From positions 62,001 to 126,000 of the forward strand of contig CAIMFY010000017.1 in NCBI GenBank assembly GCA_903840415.1: 64,000 bases of DNA, read 5' to 3'. Both the position numbers and the translations under genes were made by a program. Shown here in pieces: positions 8,259-16,690 of the stretch; positions within the stretch are counted from its first letter, which is position 1, and each line of letters begins with the position of its first letter. The notes below the pieces were generated by a model, which was not told the origin of the DNA, searched no databases, and saw only the letters and a program-made list of their open reading frames with translations. This DNA comes from an uncultured Opitutia bacterium. GTDB lineage: Bacteria; Verrucomicrobiota; Verrucomicrobiia; Opitutales; Opitutaceae.

Positions 8259-9563
8259 CTAAAAATCCTGAAGCCGTCCCTCGCCCGGGCCGCGTTGCGG
8301 CTCAAGCCGGGCCATCACCTCACCAAGCAGATAGATCGAACCGGTCACGACAATGACATCGTTCGGCCCGCCCGCCGCGCACCTATCGGAAGTCGGAAAA
8401 AGCCCCTCCACGGTTGCCCGCACGACCCGCCCGGAGAAATTGGCCGGAAGCAGTGATTCCAATTCCGCGTGGCTGCACGCGCGCACTTGGCTCGGCACTG
8501 CGAAGTGGATTTCAGCCGCATGGCGTGCGATCGTCGCGAGCAACGGACGGGCACGAACCGCACCCAGCACGCCTACAATCACGATGGGCTTGCGCCCAAT
8601 TTCGGTGACCAGCCGAGAGAGATTAGCGTCGAGCACCTGCGCGCCTTCGGGATTGTGCGACGCATCGAGGATCGTCAGGCGCCCGCCCAAGCGGACCCGT
8701 TGCCAGCGGCCCGGCCAGTCGACATGCCGGAGCCCGTCCGCGATCGTCGCCGCGGTGATTTTCCACGGAACCCCCAGCATGCGCGCCACCAACGTGGCGG
8801 TCGCGGCATTCCACCGCTGATAATCGCATTCGAGATTCGTCGTCGGGTAGCGCGCGACGTCGCCGCCAAATTCCTCGGCGACAGAAATCACCGGCGCGGC
8901 GAGGTCGGCCGCCAGTGCCCGTATCACGCCTTCCGCCACCGCTGGCATCCGCCCCAGAACCACGGGCCTGCCGGGTTTGATTGTGCCTGCCTTTTCGGCG
9001 GCAATTTTTTCGATCGAATCGCCCAGAAACTCACAGTGATCCATGCTGATCGAGGTGATGACACTCACGAGCGGCGTAACGATGTTAGTTGCGTCGAGCC
9101 GCCCGCCGAGGCCCACCTCGATCACACTCAGGTCGCACCGCTGGCGCGCAAACTGGAGGAACGCCATCGCCGTCATGAACTCAAAAAAACTCGGATGATC
9201 GTCGGCATTCACGGTGCCAAGTCGCTCGGCGATCGGCTTGAGTTCGCGGGTGTAGGCCGTGATTTCACCTTCACTAAGGATGTGCCGGTCCACCTGCACG
9301 CGCTCACCGAGCTTCACCAAGTGTGGCGAGGTGTAGAGCCCAGTGTGCCAGCCCGCGGCGTGGAGGATGGCATCGAGCATCGCCGAAACCGAGCCCTTGC
9401 CGTTCGTGCCCGCGACGTGGACGCACGGCACCGCCCGCTCCGGATGCCCGATCTGAGCGGCGAGCAACGCCATGCGATCGATGCCGAACTTCGCCCCTCG
9501 GGCCTTCAGCCCGAAGAGGTAATCCGTCACCGCCGGGTAGTCGGTGGTGTCGCGGGTGGGCAT
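8259..9563 (-). CDS. folC: Bifunctional folylpolyglutamate synthase/dihydrofolate synthase
   Basis: A 434-residue Mur-ligase-type enzyme that adds glutamate to dihydropteroate or folates. The ATP loop HVAGTNGKGSVSAML lies at about residues 43-57, a Mur-ligase central segment (SVITSISMDHCEFLGDS) at about residues 168-184, and the DASHNPEGA motif of the C-terminal domain at about 297-305. Length is typical. It starts 17 bases after the accD stop, the accD-folC pairing seen in many bacteria, so the two are very probably co-transcribed. The gap to rpoZ (139 bases) contains a G/C-rich segment but no clear terminator. Confidence 0.93.
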   Translation of the reverse strand: MPTRDTTDYPAVTDYLFGLKARGAKFGIDRMALLAAQIGHPERAVPCVHVAGTNGKGSVSAMLDAILHAAGWHTGLYTSPHLVKLGERVQVDRHILSEGEITAYTRELKPIAERLGTVNADDHPSFFEFMTAMAFLQFARQRCDLSVIEVGLGGRLDATNIVTPLVSVITSISMDHCEFLGDSIEKIAAEKAGTIKPGRPVVLGRMPAVAEGVIRALAADLAAPVISVAEEFGGDVARYPTTNLECDYQRWNAATATLVARMLGVPWKITAATIADGLRHVDWPGRWQRVRLGGRLTILDASHNPEGAQVLDANLSRLVTEIGRKPIVIVGVLGAVRARPLLATIARHAAEIHFAVPSQVRACSHAELESLLPANFSGRVVRATVEGLFPTSDRCAAGGPNDVIVVTGSIYLLGEVMARLEPQRGPGEGRLQDF

Positions 9564-9580
9564 GGCGGGCGCCGGTGCGC

Positions 9581-10453
9581 TCAGGGTTTTGCAGCCGCCG
9601 GGGCGCCGGATTTTCGCCGCACGTGCAACGCGAGCAGCAGGTCGCGCAACCGATCCCGCATCTCCAGCCGGCTGACGATTTGATCGACCAGTCCGTGTTT
9701 CAGTAAAAATTCTGCCGTCTGAAAACCCGCCGGCAAGGTCTGCTTGGTGGTATCCTTGATGACGCGCGCTCCGGCAAATCCGATGAGTGCGCCCGGTTCC
9801 GCGATGATGATATCACCCAGCGTCGCGAAACTCGCCGTCACGCCGCCCATCGTCGGATGCGTCAGCACTGAGATGAAGGGCAGCCGCGCCTGCGCGAGGC
9901 GGCCGAGGGCGGCGCTGGTCTTCGCCATCTGCATGAGCGAATAAATACCCTCCTGCATACGGGCGCCGCCCGAGGCGCTGAAAATGATGCAGGGGATTTT
10001 TCTGGCCGCCGCCGTCTCGATCGCGCGGGTGAGTTTTTCGCCGGCCGCCGCCCCCATCGCGCCGCCACAAAACTTGAAATCCATCACCGCCACGGCCACC
10101 TCGATGCCGTGGATTTTACCGGTGCCATTGATCACGGCCTCGGGCAGGCCGCTTTCTTTTTCGTAGCGCTTGATCCGGTCGGGATACGGCTGCGAATCGA
10201 CAAACTTGAGCGGATCGCTCGACTTCACCGCGGCATCGGTCTCCATCCAAGTGCCCTCGTCGAAAAGCTTCGCAATCCGGGCGCGTGCGCCGATCGGGAA
10301 ATGGTGGCCACTCTTCGGGACGACCATCTGGTTGTCCTCGACTTCCTTGTTAAAGACGATTTCACCCGTCGCCGGATCCTTGGTGTAAACGCCTTTCGGG
10401 ATCTCCTTCTTGCGGGTCTTGCGGACGGTATAGGTGGGTTTGTCGAAATGCAT
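9581..10453 (-). CDS. accD: Acetyl-CoA carboxylase carboxyltransferase beta subunit with a cysteine-free zinc-ribbon region
   Basis: A 290-residue AccD, which with AccA moves the carboxyl group from biotin to acetyl-CoA to make malonyl-CoA. The crotonase-fold part is intact: the DFKFCGGAMGA oxyanion segment, SGGARMQEG, and a C-terminal LPAGFQTAEFLLKHGLVD. The N-terminal region aligns in length and spacing with the four-cysteine zinc ribbon of E. coli AccD (EGVWTKC onward against KGVYTKD onward). Here the four cysteine positions are D26, T29, V45 and S48, so no zinc can be bound. It lies between comF and folC on the same strand. Everything else argues for a functional enzyme. Confidence 0.93.
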   Translation of the reverse strand: MHFDKPTYTVRKTRKKEIPKGVYTKDPATGEIVFNKEVEDNQMVVPKSGHHFPIGARARIAKLFDEGTWMETDAAVKSSDPLKFVDSQPYPDRIKRYEKESGLPEAVINGTGKIHGIEVAVAVMDFKFCGGAMGAAAGEKLTRAIETAAARKIPCIIFSASGGARMQEGIYSLMQMAKTSAALGRLAQARLPFISVLTHPTMGGVTASFATLGDIIIAEPGALIGFAGARVIKDTTKQTLPAGFQTAEFLLKHGLVDQIVSRLEMRDRLRDLLLALHVRRKSGAPAAAKP

Positions 10454-10510
10454 GGCGGGAATGGATCAGCCGTGGCCGAAGGTGACGACGTCGAGATTCA
10501 GCGCGCCCGC

Positions 10511-11216
10511 TCAGCGCAGGGTGCGCGCGCAGCTGTTGAGCGTGGAGCCAGTAGTGAAAACGTCGTCAACGAAGATGTAATGATGGTCGGGATCTAGGTG
10601 CGCACCGGGGACGAGTGCAAAGGCATTTTTCAGATTCGCCATACTGGTGCGACGGTCAAACGCGGTCTGCGTCGCCGTGTCGGTGCTGCGCCGAAGCAAG
10701 CGCTCGACACGCGCGCCCGCCGCCCGCCGCCCGCGCCAGCCCCGCAGCGAGCAGCTCCGCTTGATTGTAGCCGCGATGCCGGGCCTTGCGCGAATGCAGC
10801 GGCACGGGCACGAGCGTCGCGCCGCGCACCAATGCGAGCACGTGCGGCGCCCGGCGAAATAATTGCTCCATGTCTTCCAGCACGTGCAGCCCATGGTGGT
10901 ATTTCAACTCGATCACCAGCGCGCGCACTGGTCCCTTGAACAGCACCGCCGTCCGACCTTCGCGAAACGCGGGATCAAGGCCCTCGCAGTGCGGGCACAT
11001 CCGTGCGCCCTCCATCTCACCATAGAACGGATGCCCGCAGGTCGAGCAATGCGGCTCCTGCACAAACTCGATCAGCGCGGCGCACTTCGCGCACACATGG
11101 CGGAATCCGCTCTCTGTCGCACCCGCCGTCTCGATCAATCCGCGGCAATGCACGCAAATGGGAGGAAACACGGCGTCGCTCAGACCGCGCGCCAGCCGCT
11201 CGATCGCCGCTTTCAT
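10511..11216 (-). pseudogene. ComF-family phosphoribosyltransferase-like protein, frameshifted
   Basis: Two overlapping frames together make a complete ComF protein of about 235 residues. The first part (from MKAAIERLARG) holds paired-cysteine ribbons (CVHC, CAKC, CSTC, CPHC) and runs to RGYNQAELLAAGLA. The second holds RVERLLRRSTDTATQTAF and the PRPP loop FVDDVFTTGSTLNSC. They are out of register by one base (706 bases in all). The switch falls in a GC repeat around 10711-10735 (gcccgccgcccgccgcccgcg), where the upstream frame has one base too many. This may be a real inactivation or an assembly or sequencing error in a hard tract. The start overlaps the truA stop as ATGA. ComF-like proteins are linked to DNA uptake or nucleotide salvage; the function is unproven here. 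Confidence 0.75.
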
Positions 11217-11974
11217 CGATAAAATACCTTCTCCAGAAACAGCCCCTGCGGCGGCGCCGTGAGCACGGCCGCCGTGCGCTGGCGCGACGCGAGAATCGTG
11301 CGCACGTCCTCCGGCGAGGCGCGTCCCTCGCCGACCGTCACGAGCGCCCCGGCGAGGCTTCGCACCATCTTGTAGAGAAAGCCGTCGCCCTCCGCGATGA
11401 TGCGGATGCGTTTCCCGCGGCGCACGACATCGAGCCGCCGCAGATGGCGCACCGTGTCCTCGCGCGCCGGGCCGTTGAGCGCGGTGAACGCCCGAAAATC
11501 CTGCCGCCCGACCAGCACCGCCGCTGCCGCGCGCATCGCCGCCAAGTCGAGCGGCCGGAACACCGTCCAGCAATACGGCCGCGTAAACGGATCCGCGTCG
11601 CCGAGGTGCACATGATAGACGTAGCGTTTGCCCTTCGCGCTGAACCGCGCGTGAAAGTCCGCCGCCGCCGGCCGCACCGAAATGATCTGGATCTCAGTGG
11701 GCAGGCAGGAACTCAGCGCCGCGAATAATTTCTCCGCGCCGTGCCGCCACTCGGCGTCGAAGTGAATGACCTGCGCCCGCGCATGCACACCTGCGTCGGT
11801 GCGTCCGCTCGCCTCGATGCGCACTTTTTTTCCGAGAATCTGAGCGAGCCGCGCCTCGATCATATCTTGAATGCCCTTGCCGTCCTCCTGGCACTGCCAG
11901 CCCGAAAACGCCGCGCCATCGTAGGCACAGACGCATTTCCAGCGACGGACTTCGGGCGGTTTGGCGGTGGACAT
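11213..11974 (-). CDS. truA: tRNA pseudouridine(38-40) synthase
   Basis: A 254-residue pseudouridine synthase that modifies positions 38-40 of the tRNA anticodon arm. Motifs are all present: CAYDGAAFSGWQ near the start, the catalytic aspartate in ASGRTDAGVHA, and the C-terminal FLYKMVRSLAGALVTVG. Two starts are possible: ATG at 11974 (MSTAKPPEVRRW) and ATG at 11995, 7 residues longer. I prefer the shorter because the first strand then begins near the terminus. It is the first gene of the minus-strand run, divergent from the HAD gene at 12026, and overlaps comF by 4 bases. Confidence 0.93.
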   Translation of the reverse strand: MSTAKPPEVRRWKCVCAYDGAAFSGWQCQEDGKGIQDMIEARLAQILGKKVRIEASGRTDAGVHARAQVIHFDAEWRHGAEKLFAALSSCLPTEIQIISVRPAAADFHARFSAKGKRYVYHVHLGDADPFTRPYCWTVFRPLDLAAMRAAAAVLVGRQDFRAFTALNGPAREDTVRHLRRLDVVRRGKRIRIIAEGDGFLYKMVRSLAGALVTVGEGRASPEDVRTILASRQRTAAVLTAPPQGLFLEKVFYR

Positions 11975-12025
11975 CAGGTGGAGATTGCGTGGCATGCGGG
12001 CCACTGTCCAAAGTGTTTTCACCGT

Positions 12026-12676
12026 ATGGCCCGCGCACGTTACCGCCACATCATCTGGGATTGGAACGGCACCCTCCTCGACGATCTCGACCTGAGCATC
12101 GAGGTGATGAACTCCCTCCTCGCACGCCGCGACCTGCCGCGGCTCGACCGTCCGCGCTATCATGCACTCTTCGATTTCCCGGTGCGCCGCTACTACGAAC
12201 GCCTCGGCTTCGATCCGGCGCACGACAGCTTTGAGCAACTCAGCGTGGAATTCATCGCCGGCTACGACGCCCAACGCCTCGGAGCTTCCCTGCACCACCA
12301 TACCACCAGCACGCTCGTCGCCGTTCGCGCCGCCGGGCTGGGACAGTCAATTCTGTCCGCCTATCGCCACGAAACGCTCCATGAGATCGTCGCGCACTTC
12401 AGGCTCACCGCACACTTCGACCACATCGTCGGCCTCGACAACATTCACGCCCACAGCAAGGTCGCGCTCGGCCGCGAACTCGTCGCGCGACTCGGCCTCG
12501 CGCCAGCCGAGATTCTCCTCGTGGGTGACACGCTGCACGATCTTGAGGTCGCCCGCGATCTCGGCGTCGCGTGCGCGCTCGTCGCGGCAGGCCACCATCC
12601 GGCCGCGCGACTGCGCGCAAGCGGCGCGCCGGTCTACGACGATCTCGCGGCGTTCGGTGCCGCGCAGGAGTTTTAG
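12026..12676 (+). CDS. HAD-superfamily hydrolase, phosphoglycolate-phosphatase-like
   Basis: A 216-residue HAD protein with a helical cap. Motif I reads DWNGTLLDD: the nucleophile D11 is present, but the +2 position that is Asp in most HAD phosphatases (DxDGT) is Asn here. The motif III lysine lies in HAHSKVALG, and the acidic motif IV is LLVGDTLHDLEVARDLG. The DWNGT variant recurs in a branch of Gph-like proteins, so it need not be inactive, but the substrate is uncertain. The start ATG at 12026 puts motif I at residues 11-19. Its stop overlaps the ruvX stop by 4 bases, tail to tail. Confidence 0.82.
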   Translation: MARARYRHIIWDWNGTLLDDLDLSIEVMNSLLARRDLPRLDRPRYHALFDFPVRRYYERLGFDPAHDSFEQLSVEFIAGYDAQRLGASLHHHTTSTLVAVRAAGLGQSILSAYRHETLHEIVAHFRLTAHFDHIVGLDNIHAHSKVALGRELVARLGLAPAEILLVGDTLHDLEVARDLGVACALVAAGHHPAARLRASGAPVYDDLAAFGAAQEF

Positions 12677-13104
12677 GGCATTTCCGCCTCGGGCGCTGGC
12701 AGAATCTGATCGAGGTAATCCTGGAGGATCAACGTAGCTGCGCGCGAATCAATGATGCCGCTCGCGCGCACGTCGCGCCGCTTCGATTTGGCGATGGTCG
12801 ATTCCGCCTCGTAGCTCGTTAGCCGTTCATCGATCAGATGCACTGGCAGGCCGAGCTCGGTGCGCAGTTTTTCGGCGGTCGCTTCTGCCTCCTTCGCCTT
12901 CGGCCCAGCGGTGTCGTCCATGTTGAGTGGGTGTCCAATCACGAGATCGGTGGCGCGGCGCTCGCGAGCGAGGGCCAGCAGCGCCGCCCAACGCTGGGCG
13001 CCATCCGCCTGCGTGAGCGCCGGCAGCGGCGTGGCCACGCCCAGCTCGTCGCCAAACGCAAGCCCGATGCGGCGGGTGCCGAGGTCAATGCCGATGCAAC
13101 GCAT
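12673..13104 (-). CDS. ruvX: Putative pre-16S rRNA nuclease / Holliday junction resolvase-like YqgF
   Basis: A 143-residue RNase-H-fold protein, normal length for the family. It begins MRCIGIDLGTRRIGLAFGDE with the first catalytic aspartate at D7. A second acidic site is in VHLIDERLTSYEAE, and the third aspartate lies in the C-terminal IIDSRAATLILQDYL helix. YqgF is known as the nuclease that completes the 5' end of 16S rRNA; resolvase activity was proposed earlier. I chose the start at 13104 because the first strand starts there. It is divergent from moeB (77 bases apart). Confidence 0.9.
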   Translation of the reverse strand: MRCIGIDLGTRRIGLAFGDELGVATPLPALTQADGAQRWAALLALARERRATDLVIGHPLNMDDTAGPKAKEAEATAEKLRTELGLPVHLIDERLTSYEAESTIAKSKRRDVRASGIIDSRAATLILQDYLDQILPAPEAEMP

Positions 13105-13181
13105 CCTGCAATTTCGGCGGCCGCGTGCCGCGAGTGCAATTTCATTTGCGGCCCGACCGCTTCCAGCTCTCTTTCGCGACG

Positions 13182-14354
13182 ATGTCCGAATCGCCTCCCC
13201 CACTTTCGCCAGCGGAGCTCGCGCGCTACAGCCGGCACATCCTGCTCGACGAGATCGGCGTCGCGGGCCAGGCGAAACTGGCGGCCGCACGCGTGCTCGT
13301 CGTCGGGGCCGGTGGACTCGGCAGTCCCGCTGCGCTTTATCTCGCCGCGGCCGGTATTGGCACCCTCGGCATCGCCGACTTCGACCGAGTGAGCGACCAC
13401 AATCTCCAGCGCCAACTCTTGCATGACGACGCTTCGGTTGGAGAACCCAAAGTGACCTCAGCCGCGCGCCGCCTGCGCACGACCAATCCGTTCATCCGCG
13501 TCATCGAACACGCTGACGGCGTCACGCCCGCCAACGCCGTCGCGCTGTTTTCAACCTACGACATCGTCGTCGACGGCACCGACAATTTCTCCGCGCGCTA
13601 TCTCAACAACGACGCCGCGTTCCTCGCTCGGAAGCCGCTCGTCTACGGCAGTGTGTATAAGTTCGAAGGCCAGGTGGCCGTCTTCGATCCCGACCATGGC
13701 GGGCCGTGCTATCGTTGTCTCTTCCCCGAACCACCGGCACCCGGTAGCGTGCCCGGCTGCGGCGAAGCTGGCGTGCTGGGTGCGCTCTGTGGCGTGATCG
13801 GCAGCCTACTGGCCCTCGAAGTCATCAAGCTCGTGACCGGTGCCGGCGAGTCCTTCCGCGGCCGGCTGCTCAACTACGACGCCCTTACCCAGTGTTTTCA
13901 AACGCTCAGATTGGCGCGCGATCCGCATTGCCCGCTTTGCGGCTCGACGCCGTCCATTCACGAACTGCGCACAGAAAATTACCCCGCCGTTTGCGCACCG
14001 GCTCCGTCGCCGGCCATGAACTCCGCCGATTATCCGCTCGAAATCTCCGTCCGCGAGGCGAAGCGCCTGCTCGACGAGCCGGCACACCCCGCCTTGCTCC
14101 TCGACGTGCGCGAGACCTACGAAACAGAAATCTGCCACGTCAAAGGATCCCAGTTAATCCCGATGCGACAGATCCCGGAGCGAATGCACGACCTGCCACG
14201 CGAAGCGCATTTGCTCATCCTTTGTCATTCCGGCGGACGCAGTCTGCGCATCACGGAGTTCCTCCGCGCGCAGGGTTTCACCGCCGTGAGCAACGTCGCC
14301 GGCGGCATCGCCGCGTGGACCGATCAGATCGATCCCACGCTGCGACGCTATTGA
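13182..14354 (+). CDS. moeB: ThiF/MoeB-type adenylyltransferase with C-terminal rhodanese domain
   Basis: A 390-residue two-domain protein. Residues about 1-250 form an E1-like adenylyltransferase: nucleotide loop VVGAGGLGSP, catalytic arginine segment DHNLQRQLLHD, and two zinc-binding CxxC pairs (CYRC and CPLC). Residues about 290-390 form a rhodanese domain with the persulfide loop LCHSGGRS. Such fusions activate the C-terminal glycine of a small sulfur carrier (MoaD, ThiS or a related protein) and can supply the sulfur themselves, as in MOCS3/Uba4-type proteins. Which carrier it serves (molybdopterin, thiamine or cysteine) cannot be told; no partner gene is adjacent. The start at 13182 places the helix LARYSRHILLDEIG in its usual place. 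Confidence 0.88.
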   Translation: MSESPPPLSPAELARYSRHILLDEIGVAGQAKLAAARVLVVGAGGLGSPAALYLAAAGIGTLGIADFDRVSDHNLQRQLLHDDASVGEPKVTSAARRLRTTNPFIRVIEHADGVTPANAVALFSTYDIVVDGTDNFSARYLNNDAAFLARKPLVYGSVYKFEGQVAVFDPDHGGPCYRCLFPEPPAPGSVPGCGEAGVLGALCGVIGSLLALEVIKLVTGAGESFRGRLLNYDALTQCFQTLRLARDPHCPLCGSTPSIHELRTENYPAVCAPAPSPAMNSADYPLEISVREAKRLLDEPAHPALLLDVRETYETEICHVKGSQLIPMRQIPERMHDLPREAHLLILCHSGGRSLRITEFLRAQGFTAVSNVAGGIAAWTDQIDPTLRRY

Positions 14355-14360
14355 GCACCG

Positions 14361-15275
14361 TCAAACACGCAGCTCGGGATGGGATGCAGCATAGTCGCGC
14401 ATATAGTCCGCAAATGCCGCTTTCAACCTCATCGTGATCGTGTCGGCGCCAACCTTGAACTTCGTCTGATCGATGGAGGCGACGGGGGCGATATCCTTCG
14501 TGGTGGAGAGCAGGCAGCACTCCTCCATCGTGGCGAATTCCTCTGGCCGGAGCGTCGACTCGCGCACCGGCACATCGGCCGCCGCCGCAATTCTTGTCAG
14601 CACGAGATCGCGCGTGATGCCACCGAGAATTCCGGCGGAAAGCGGTGGCGTGAACAGCGTGCCGGCGCGCACAAAGGCGATGTTCGACACCGCCGACTCG
14701 GTTACTTCACCCGCGAGATTGAGCATCACGACATCGTCGGCGCCGCGCGCGCGAGCCTCGCGGAGGCAAAGAACGTTGTTGAGATAGTTGCCGGTCTTCC
14801 AGGCGGGATTGAGTGCATCGATCGGATTGCGGCGCAGGCCCGTCGCGAGAGAGAGAGCCAAGCCATTGCGAATCACCTCGGCCGACAAATTCGGACACGA
14901 CTGCACGAGCAACACAAAGTCCGTCCGATCAGCGAGTGCGATATCGAGTCCAATCGAACCGGCCCCACGCGTGATTTGGATTCGAATGTAGAGTTCGCCG
15001 TCATCGCGAGTCTGCTCGCGATACGCGGCGACCGTGCGCCGAACCTCTGGGAGAATTTGCTCCGCCGTAAAGGGCAACTCCAAATAGAGCGAACGCGCCG
15101 AACGAAACAACCGCGCCCAGTGCTCCTCCCAAGTAAAAACGATCCCTTGATAGGTGCGCCACACTTCATAAATGGCATCGCCATAAAGAAAGCCGCGATT
15201 GAGCGGTGAAATCGAAGGCTCGGTAGCAGCGTGAAGGCGACCGTTGGTGTTGGCCTGAATGAAAGCAGCGGACAT
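14361..15275 (-). CDS. Class IV (branched-chain/D-amino-acid type) aminotransferase
   Basis: A 304-residue PLP enzyme of fold type IV. The lysine that binds PLP is K160 in NPAWKTGNYLNN, and the cofactor glutamate is E193 in GEVTESAVSN; the GDAIYE segment near residue 33 is the usual N-terminal signature. The family contains branched-chain aminotransferase, D-alanine aminotransferase and aminodeoxychorismate lyase. The TGNYLNN motif suggests a transaminase, but I would not choose between L-branched-chain and D-amino-acid substrates. It ends 6 bases from the moeB stop, tail to tail. Upstream is the terminator of the next minus-strand gene, so it has its own promoter. Confidence 0.87.
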   Translation of the reverse strand: MSAAFIQANTNGRLHAATEPSISPLNRGFLYGDAIYEVWRTYQGIVFTWEEHWARLFRSARSLYLELPFTAEQILPEVRRTVAAYREQTRDDGELYIRIQITRGAGSIGLDIALADRTDFVLLVQSCPNLSAEVIRNGLALSLATGLRRNPIDALNPAWKTGNYLNNVLCLREARARGADDVVMLNLAGEVTESAVSNIAFVRAGTLFTPPLSAGILGGITRDLVLTRIAAAADVPVRESTLRPEEFATMEECCLLSTTKDIAPVASIDQTKFKVGADTITMRLKAAFADYMRDYAASHPELRV

Positions 15276-15320
15276 GGAGGAAAATGAACCGTCACTCTCC
15301 GCTAATGCTCACGGCGGTCG

Positions 15321-15348
15321 CAAACAAAAAGCCCCGCCGCAGCGGGGC
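15321..15348 (-). terminator. Intrinsic terminator of the small HTH protein gene
   Basis: A 7-bp stem (GCCCCGC/GCGGGGC, 15331-15337 with 15342-15348, 4-base loop) is followed on the minus strand by TTTTTGTTTG. It lies 27 bases past the stop at 15376 and isolates that gene from the aminotransferase gene downstream. Confidence 0.85.
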
Positions 15349-15375
15349 CGAAACGAATGAGCACTACGTGACCGC

Positions 15376-15774
15376 CTATTTCTTCTGCACGAGCCCGAGC
15401 GCCTTCTTGATATTGTGCACGCTCGGCAAAGAAATTCCCACCTCTTTGGCAATCTGGGCACCCGTCTTGCCCGCCTCGACGAGCTTCTTAACCTGCGCGC
15501 GCGTGGCATCGGTGATAACGGCGCGGGCACGGCGTTTTTTCGTCCCGGCAGCGGGCTTGCCCTTCTTTCCAGCAGCACGTTTGCCCTTGGAGGCAGCCTG
15601 CACGGCCTTGAGGAAAGACTTCACGTCATCGAATCCAAACTGGCCCGGTAGAGCGGCGAGTTCCTTATTCAATTCGGAGGCGATGGCTTTTTCGAGGCCG
15701 GCGACTTTCGCCTTAGTGGCCGCAAGTTCTTGGATTTTTTTGATTATCATCAGAATCATATATTGATCAATCAT
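15376..15774 (-). CDS. Small basic coiled-coil/HTH protein, nucleoid-protein-like
   Basis: About 132 residues in three parts. An N-terminal helical, coiled-coil-like part (KIQELAATKAKVAGLEKAI) is followed by a stretch rich in Lys, Ala and Gly (about residues 67-90, including KGKRAAGKKGKPAAGTKKRR). The C-terminal domain resembles a resolvase/transposase-type helix-turn-helix (TRAQVKKLVEAGKTGAQIAKEVG, then SLPSVHNIKKALG). This oligomerisation-linker-DNA-binding plan is that of H-NS or histone-like proteins, but I recognise no named family. Start is uncertain: GTG 15780, or ATG 15774, 15759 or 15750. A TATAGT sequence lies about 5 bases before the 15774 ATG, which would favour a later start if it is the -10 box. 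It is a single-gene unit with its own terminator, which fits an abundant protein. Confidence 0.7.
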   Translation of the reverse strand: MIDQYMILMIIKKIQELAATKAKVAGLEKAIASELNKELAALPGQFGFDDVKSFLKAVQAASKGKRAAGKKGKPAAGTKKRRARAVITDATRAQVKKLVEAGKTGAQIAKEVGISLPSVHNIKKALGLVQKK

Positions 15775-15825
15775 GCCCACTATAGCAAGGGGCTGATAAA
15801 GATTTCAGACAACCTACAACCAATA

Positions 15826-16617
15826 TTAGATCGTCATCGCGTGGTAGCCGCCATCCACGACAATTTCCGCTCCCGTGATAAAGCTGCCGGCGCCATCGCT
15901 CGCGAGCAGCAAAGTCGCGCCCACCAACTCCCGCGCCTCGCCGAATCGCTTCGCCGGTGTGTGCGCCATGATCGACGCAACACGCTCGGGTGTAAGAACT
16001 TTACGATTCTGTTCGGCCGGAAAGAAGCCAGGAACGAGGAGGTTCACCCGCACACGCTTGGGCGCCCACTCACGCGCAAGATTCTTCGAGAGGTTATGCA
16101 CCGCCGCCTTACTCGCGGAATAAGTAAATACTCGCGACAATGGCACCAGTCCCGACATGGATCCGAGATTGATAATCGAACCGCCTTCCCCGCGATCGAC
16201 CAGATATTTGCCGAAAATCTGGCAGCCAAGAAACACGCCTTTGACATTGATGCGCATGATCCGGTCAAACTCGTCCTCTTGAATTTCGAGATACGGTGTC
16301 GCGGAATTCACGCCCGCTCCGTTCACCACCACATCCAACCGTCCCGATCGTTTGAGCACCGTCGCCAGCAATTGCTCGATGGCTGGCTTCTCGCTGGCCT
16401 CGGCCGAAACAAAATAGCCCTGTCCGCCAGCAGCCACGATGCGCTCCAACCGGGGCTTCGCCTTCTCCTCGTTGCGACCCACCAGCACGACCTCGGCACC
16501 CGCACCCGCCAGACCTTCGGCCATGGCGCCGCACAATTCACCGGTGCCACCGATGACGACCGCGACCTTGCCGCGCAGCGAAAAAAGGGACGACAGATAA
16601 TCAGAGGATGTGCTCAT
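15826..16617 (-). CDS. Short-chain dehydrogenase, D-mannonate/gluconate oxidoreductase type
   Basis: A 263-residue SDR. The cofactor loop is [16 protein letters not shown] (a TGxLxG variant of TGxxxGxG), with NGAG, the catalytic serine in INLGSMSG, and YSASK (catalytic Tyr and Lys). The ending [10 protein letters not shown] resembles SDRs annotated as D-mannonate or fructuronate oxidoreductases in hexuronate breakdown. That substrate is an inference. The RbsD-like mutarotase upstream (73 bases away, same strand) fits a sugar or sugar-acid role. The start at 16617 leaves a short lead before the first strand, as usual. Confidence 0.82.
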   Translation of the reverse strand: MSTSSDYLSSLFSLRGKVAVVIGGTGELCGAMAEGLAGAGAEVVLVGRNEEKAKPRLERIVAAGGQGYFVSAEASEKPAIEQLLATVLKRSGRLDVVVNGAGVNSATPYLEIQEDEFDRIMRINVKGVFLGCQIFGKYLVDRGEGGSIINLGSMSGLVPLSRVFTYSASKAAVHNLSKNLAREWAPKRVRVNLLVPGFFPAEQNRKVLTPERVASIMAHTPAKRFGEARELVGATLLLASDGAGSFITGAEIVVDGGYHAMTI

Positions 16618-16690
16618 GGAAGACCGCTAAGAAGCGCGGCCCTCTCGTCGCTGGCAATGGCAAACCTCTTCACGCGCTCCGGTCCACGCA

